NCBI GenBank assembly: GCA_039819065.1 | Contig: JBCBSS010000159.1 | Location: 1-17,632, forward strand | Reading direction: 5' to 3' | DNA: 17,632 nucleotides | Source: JBCBSS01 sp039819065 | Lineage (GTDB): Bacteria; Bacteroidota; Bacteroidia; Cytophagales; Cyclobacteriaceae | Shown here: positions 15,798 to 17,632 of the stretch, piece by piece | Position numbering within the stretch: the stretch's first letter is position 1 | Layout: each line of letters opens with the position of its first letter | The notes under the pieces: model-generated | The model's database searches: none | What the model was told of the DNA's origin: nothing | The model's input: only the letters and a program-made list of their open reading frames with translations | Program-made: the position numbers and the translations under genes

Positions 15798-15859
15798 GTT
15801 TGCGAATTCTTTGATTTATGAGCCGTAAACCTTCGTGCAATAAAAAATTGAAGGTCAGT

Positions 15860-15888
15860 TGTAAGGTTCTTACCTTTAGCCAGACTAT
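15860..15888 (+). promoter_or_regulatory. Possible ECF-type promoter of the second sigma operon
   Basis: TGTAAGG (15860-15866), 16 nt, then GACTAT (15883-15888), 23 bp before the GTG start. The layout mimics the TGCAACC-N16/17-TGTCTAA sites upstream of the first sigma operon but with different bases, as would be expected for a second ECF specificity. Only one copy was found here, so support is weak. Confidence 0.28.
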
Positions 15889-15911
15889 TAAAGAAGTACC
15901 TAATAGCATTC

Positions 15912-16409
15912 GTGAAAAGTAAGGAAGAAGCATTTCTGGCACTCATCGATGAGCATCAAAACCTGATCCACAAGGTGTGCAGTATTTATGCCCATTCTGA
16001 TGATGATCATAAGGACCTATTCCAAGAAATCTTACTACAACTGTGGAAGGCCTACCCTTCTTTTAAAGGCCAATCAAAACTAACAACATGGATGTATCGG
16101 GTGGCACTTTACACGGCTATCACCTCATTCAAAAAGAAGAAGCGAGCTGAAGACTATCAGTTAGAAGAACAAGCTCAGCAGGTCATTGCCAGCTATGAGT
16201 CTACTGAACTGGAAACCAATGATGAAATCCGGCATTTGTACGCATCTATTGACCGGCTCAATGCCTCAGAAAAGGCGGTGATCATGCTCTTTCTGGAAGA
16301 ATATCCTTACAAAGAGATTGGCGAAATTCTGGGTATCACCGAAAACAATGTGGGAGTGAAGATGAGTAGGATAAAGCATAAACTCAAAGGCATGCTAAAA
16401 ACGTATTGA
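15912..16409 (+). CDS. Second ECF-type RNA polymerase sigma factor
   Basis: This 165-aa sigma factor has sigma2 (about residues 8-78) with DHKDLFQEILLQLWKAYPSF and LTTWMYRVALYTAITSFKKKKR. Sigma4 (about 105-163) has the helix-turn-helix YPYKEIGEILGITENNVGVKMSRIKHKLK. The linker is short and nothing follows sigma4, as expected for a minimal ECF factor. The start is GTG at 15912; no ATG or TTG lies in frame between it and the upstream TGA, and starting here gives the usual ECF N-terminus. The stop is followed after one base by the ATG of a four-TM protein, so the two are surely co-transcribed. It is shorter than the sigma at 11322 and diverged from it, so it is not a recent duplicate. Confidence 0.9.
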   Translation: MKSKEEAFLALIDEHQNLIHKVCSIYAHSDDDHKDLFQEILLQLWKAYPSFKGQSKLTTWMYRVALYTAITSFKKKKRAEDYQLEEQAQQVIASYESTELETNDEIRHLYASIDRLNASEKAVIMLFLEEYPYKEIGEILGITENNVGVKMSRIKHKLKGMLKTY

Positions 16410-16410
16410 T

Positions 16411-17013
16411 ATGGAATTAGAGGAGCTTAAAAAGGCATGGAAAGAAACTACTAGTGAGAAACAAGTAAAGCTGGCGTATGACCGTTCAGATTTACATCAT
16501 CTACTGGAAACCAAGGTGAGGGATACCCTGAAAAGCGTCAATCGCAACATGCTCAGTGATGCCTTGGTGATGGTAGGCACGGTAATTATGTTCATTGCCC
16601 TGGTCTTTATTATTGACCTCAAAGCAAGTCTTTCGATTAGCGTGACCCTCGCAGTAGCAGCTTTGGTGTTACTGCTCCATTACCGGGTCAAATACATCCT
16701 ACTTAACAAACCCAACCTGGCAATCAATGGTATCAGCATGGGCCTGAGAAAGATTATCAAAGGCCTGCGTATTTACATCACCACATATAAGATTGTCCTG
16801 CCCCTTTTCGCAGCGGCGCTTTACATCATGGCTTTAATCAATATTGACATTTATAGCCATGGTTCCCTCCAATGGAACCTCCCCTTCCTGACCAAAGCTG
16901 CTTTATCAATACCTCTAAGTATACTTATGTATTACCTAACCCGTCAGTTGGTTAATCGGTTGTATGGTAAGCATCTAAAGAGGTTGGAAGAGGTGTCTGG
17001 GGAGTTGGGTTAA
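16411..17013 (+). CDS. Four-TM protein paired with ECF sigma, putative anti-sigma factor
   Basis: This 200-aa protein has a ~48-residue charged cytoplasmic N-terminus (MELEELKKAWKETTSEKQVK) and four hydrophobic segments (about 50-69, 74-90, 125-146, 157-178), then a basic tail. The N-terminal ELKKAWKE motif is common in Bacteroidota membrane proteins encoded right after ECF sigma genes. The 1-nt gap to the sigma gene implies coupling and a direct partnership, most likely as a membrane anti-sigma factor. It lacks cysteines and zinc-binding motifs. The function is inferred from position and topology only. Confidence 0.78.
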   Translation: MELEELKKAWKETTSEKQVKLAYDRSDLHHLLETKVRDTLKSVNRNMLSDALVMVGTVIMFIALVFIIDLKASLSISVTLAVAALVLLLHYRVKYILLNKPNLAINGISMGLRKIIKGLRIYITTYKIVLPLFAAALYIMALINIDIYSHGSLQWNLPFLTKAALSIPLSILMYYLTRQLVNRLYGKHLKRLEEVSGELG

Positions 17014-17108
17014 ACTGCATTGACTATTTGATACGTTGAAATAGAACGTTCTTATTAGGGCAGTTCATTGTAAATCAGGAAATACAGTTTCTTTCAATCT
17101 CTATTGTA

Positions 17109-17632
17109 TCAATCAGGTAGAGGAGGAATTACTTCAACCTTATCCTTAATGTTCGATAAGTTTTGTGGAACTTCTTCAATCATCTTATTATACTCTAAGA
17201 AGATCAATTGGATGTTCTCCATTTCGTTATAAGATGGGGCAAAGTTTTTTAATTGATCGCAACCACGTATGTGTAAGTACCTCAATTTCTTCAGTCTTGG
17301 TATAAAATCAGGAGCCTCAATAATCCTGGGGTTTCTACTTATCTCCAAAGCTTCCAGATTTTGAAGATTACGCAAGCTTTTGGGGTAGTCTATTTCTCTA
17401 TGCCCGTAAATAGCAAGTCCTTTCAGGCCGGTTAAATTCCCGAGCTTATTCGAAAGATGGGAGCCGTCCAAATAAAGTATTTTTAAATTCTTCAATTGAC
17501 TTATACCATCATATTGAAATTCGGTCTTAATCTCAATACCGAGTACCTCTAATCTAGGTAGGCTATATATTTCCTTGTAAGGAGTTTGATCTCCATAGTA
17601 ATTATCCAATCTCAGTTCCTTTAATCTCTTAA
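17109..17632 (-). CDS. Leucine-rich-repeat protein, C-terminal part (cut by window edge)
   Basis: The reading frame is open to the right edge of the window, so the true start lies outside. The visible first residues KRLKELRLDN already belong to a repeat, so a TTG at 17609 is not the start. About seven LRR units of 22-24 residues can be traced, for example LPRLEVLGIEI, LKNLKILYLDG, LTGLKGLAIYG, LQNLEALEIS, LKKLRYLHIRG and MENIQLIFLEYNKMI-EEVPQNL. The last resembles the LxxLP type seen in bacterial LRR proteins. It ends with PPLPD and TGA. Such domains bind proteins. Without the N-terminus I cannot say whether it is secreted or attached to another domain. It is convergent with the four-TM protein gene across 95 bp. 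Confidence 0.8.
   Translation of the reverse strand, partial: KRLKELRLDNYYGDQTPYKEIYSLPRLEVLGIEIKTEFQYDGISQLKNLKILYLDGSHLSNKLGNLTGLKGLAIYGHREIDYPKSLRNLQNLEALEISRNPRIIEAPDFIPRLKKLRYLHIRGCDQLKNFAPSYNEMENIQLIFLEYNKMIEEVPQNLSNIKDKVEVIPPLPD

Noticed and set aside
15764..15946. 60-codon minus-strand frame upstream of the second sigma gene
   Set aside because: It overlaps the sigma start and the palindrome-rich spacer, and the product shows no motif.

Overview
The window looks like chromosomal DNA from a marine- or soil-type Bacteroidota of the order Cytophagales. The evidence is a moderately AT-rich composition, a type IX secretion (T9SS) type B cargo protein with SBBP and PKD repeats, MacB/FtsX-like permeases of the Cytophagales kind (N-terminus IKVAIRNILKNKVFSFINI), two ECF sigma/membrane-protein pairs, and a promoter of the Bacteroidota form TTTG/CTTG-N19-TAnnTTTG. 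No tRNA, rRNA, CRISPR array, transposase or phage gene was seen.

Layout. 1-238 is an AT-rich leader with nothing assigned. 239-2623 (+) is a membrane-bound hybrid-less sensor histidine kinase with three PAS domains. It converges, with a 2-nt gap, on 2626-5976 (-), a 1116-aa exported T9SS cargo protein that has a strong housekeeping-type promoter and a long leader. A 142-bp inverted-repeat element (6235-6376) lies between that promoter and the 3' end of the next operon. 8971-9663 and 6404-8971 (-) encode a LolD/YbbA-type ABC ATPase and its YbbP-type permease, overlapping by one base (TAATG). Divergent from them is a TesA-like GDSL esterase (9795-10424, +), an arrangement also found in E. coli (tesA <> ybbA-ybbP). 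A ~500-bp gene-free stretch (10425-10923) carries three copies of a dispersed TGTCATTGCG...GAAGCAATC element.

The most interesting part is 10924-14926. An ECF sigma factor and a small two-TM protein (putative anti-sigma) are transcribed leftward. A small three-TM protein and an 8-TM ABC permease without an ATPase are transcribed rightward. Both transcription units are preceded by the same bipartite motif, TGCAACCG-N16/17-TGTCTAA, which has the shape of an ECF promoter. This suggests an autoregulated sigma factor that also drives the divergent membrane-protein/permease operon. In both cases the -10 element overlaps the most upstream ATG, so the starts were moved downstream and the sigma mRNA may be almost leaderless.

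The right end holds a hairpin terminator built from a relative of the dispersed element (14994-15025), a small secreted protein (15135-15617, -), and a divergent second ECF sigma/four-TM protein pair (15912-17013, +). The intergenic space between them carries a palindrome and candidate promoters. The final feature is the C-terminal part of a leucine-rich-repeat protein (-) cut by the window edge.

I did not find a clearly unprecedented system. The best candidate for a coherent new regulatory unit is the divergent ECF sigma / membrane protein / permease module with its shared promoter.
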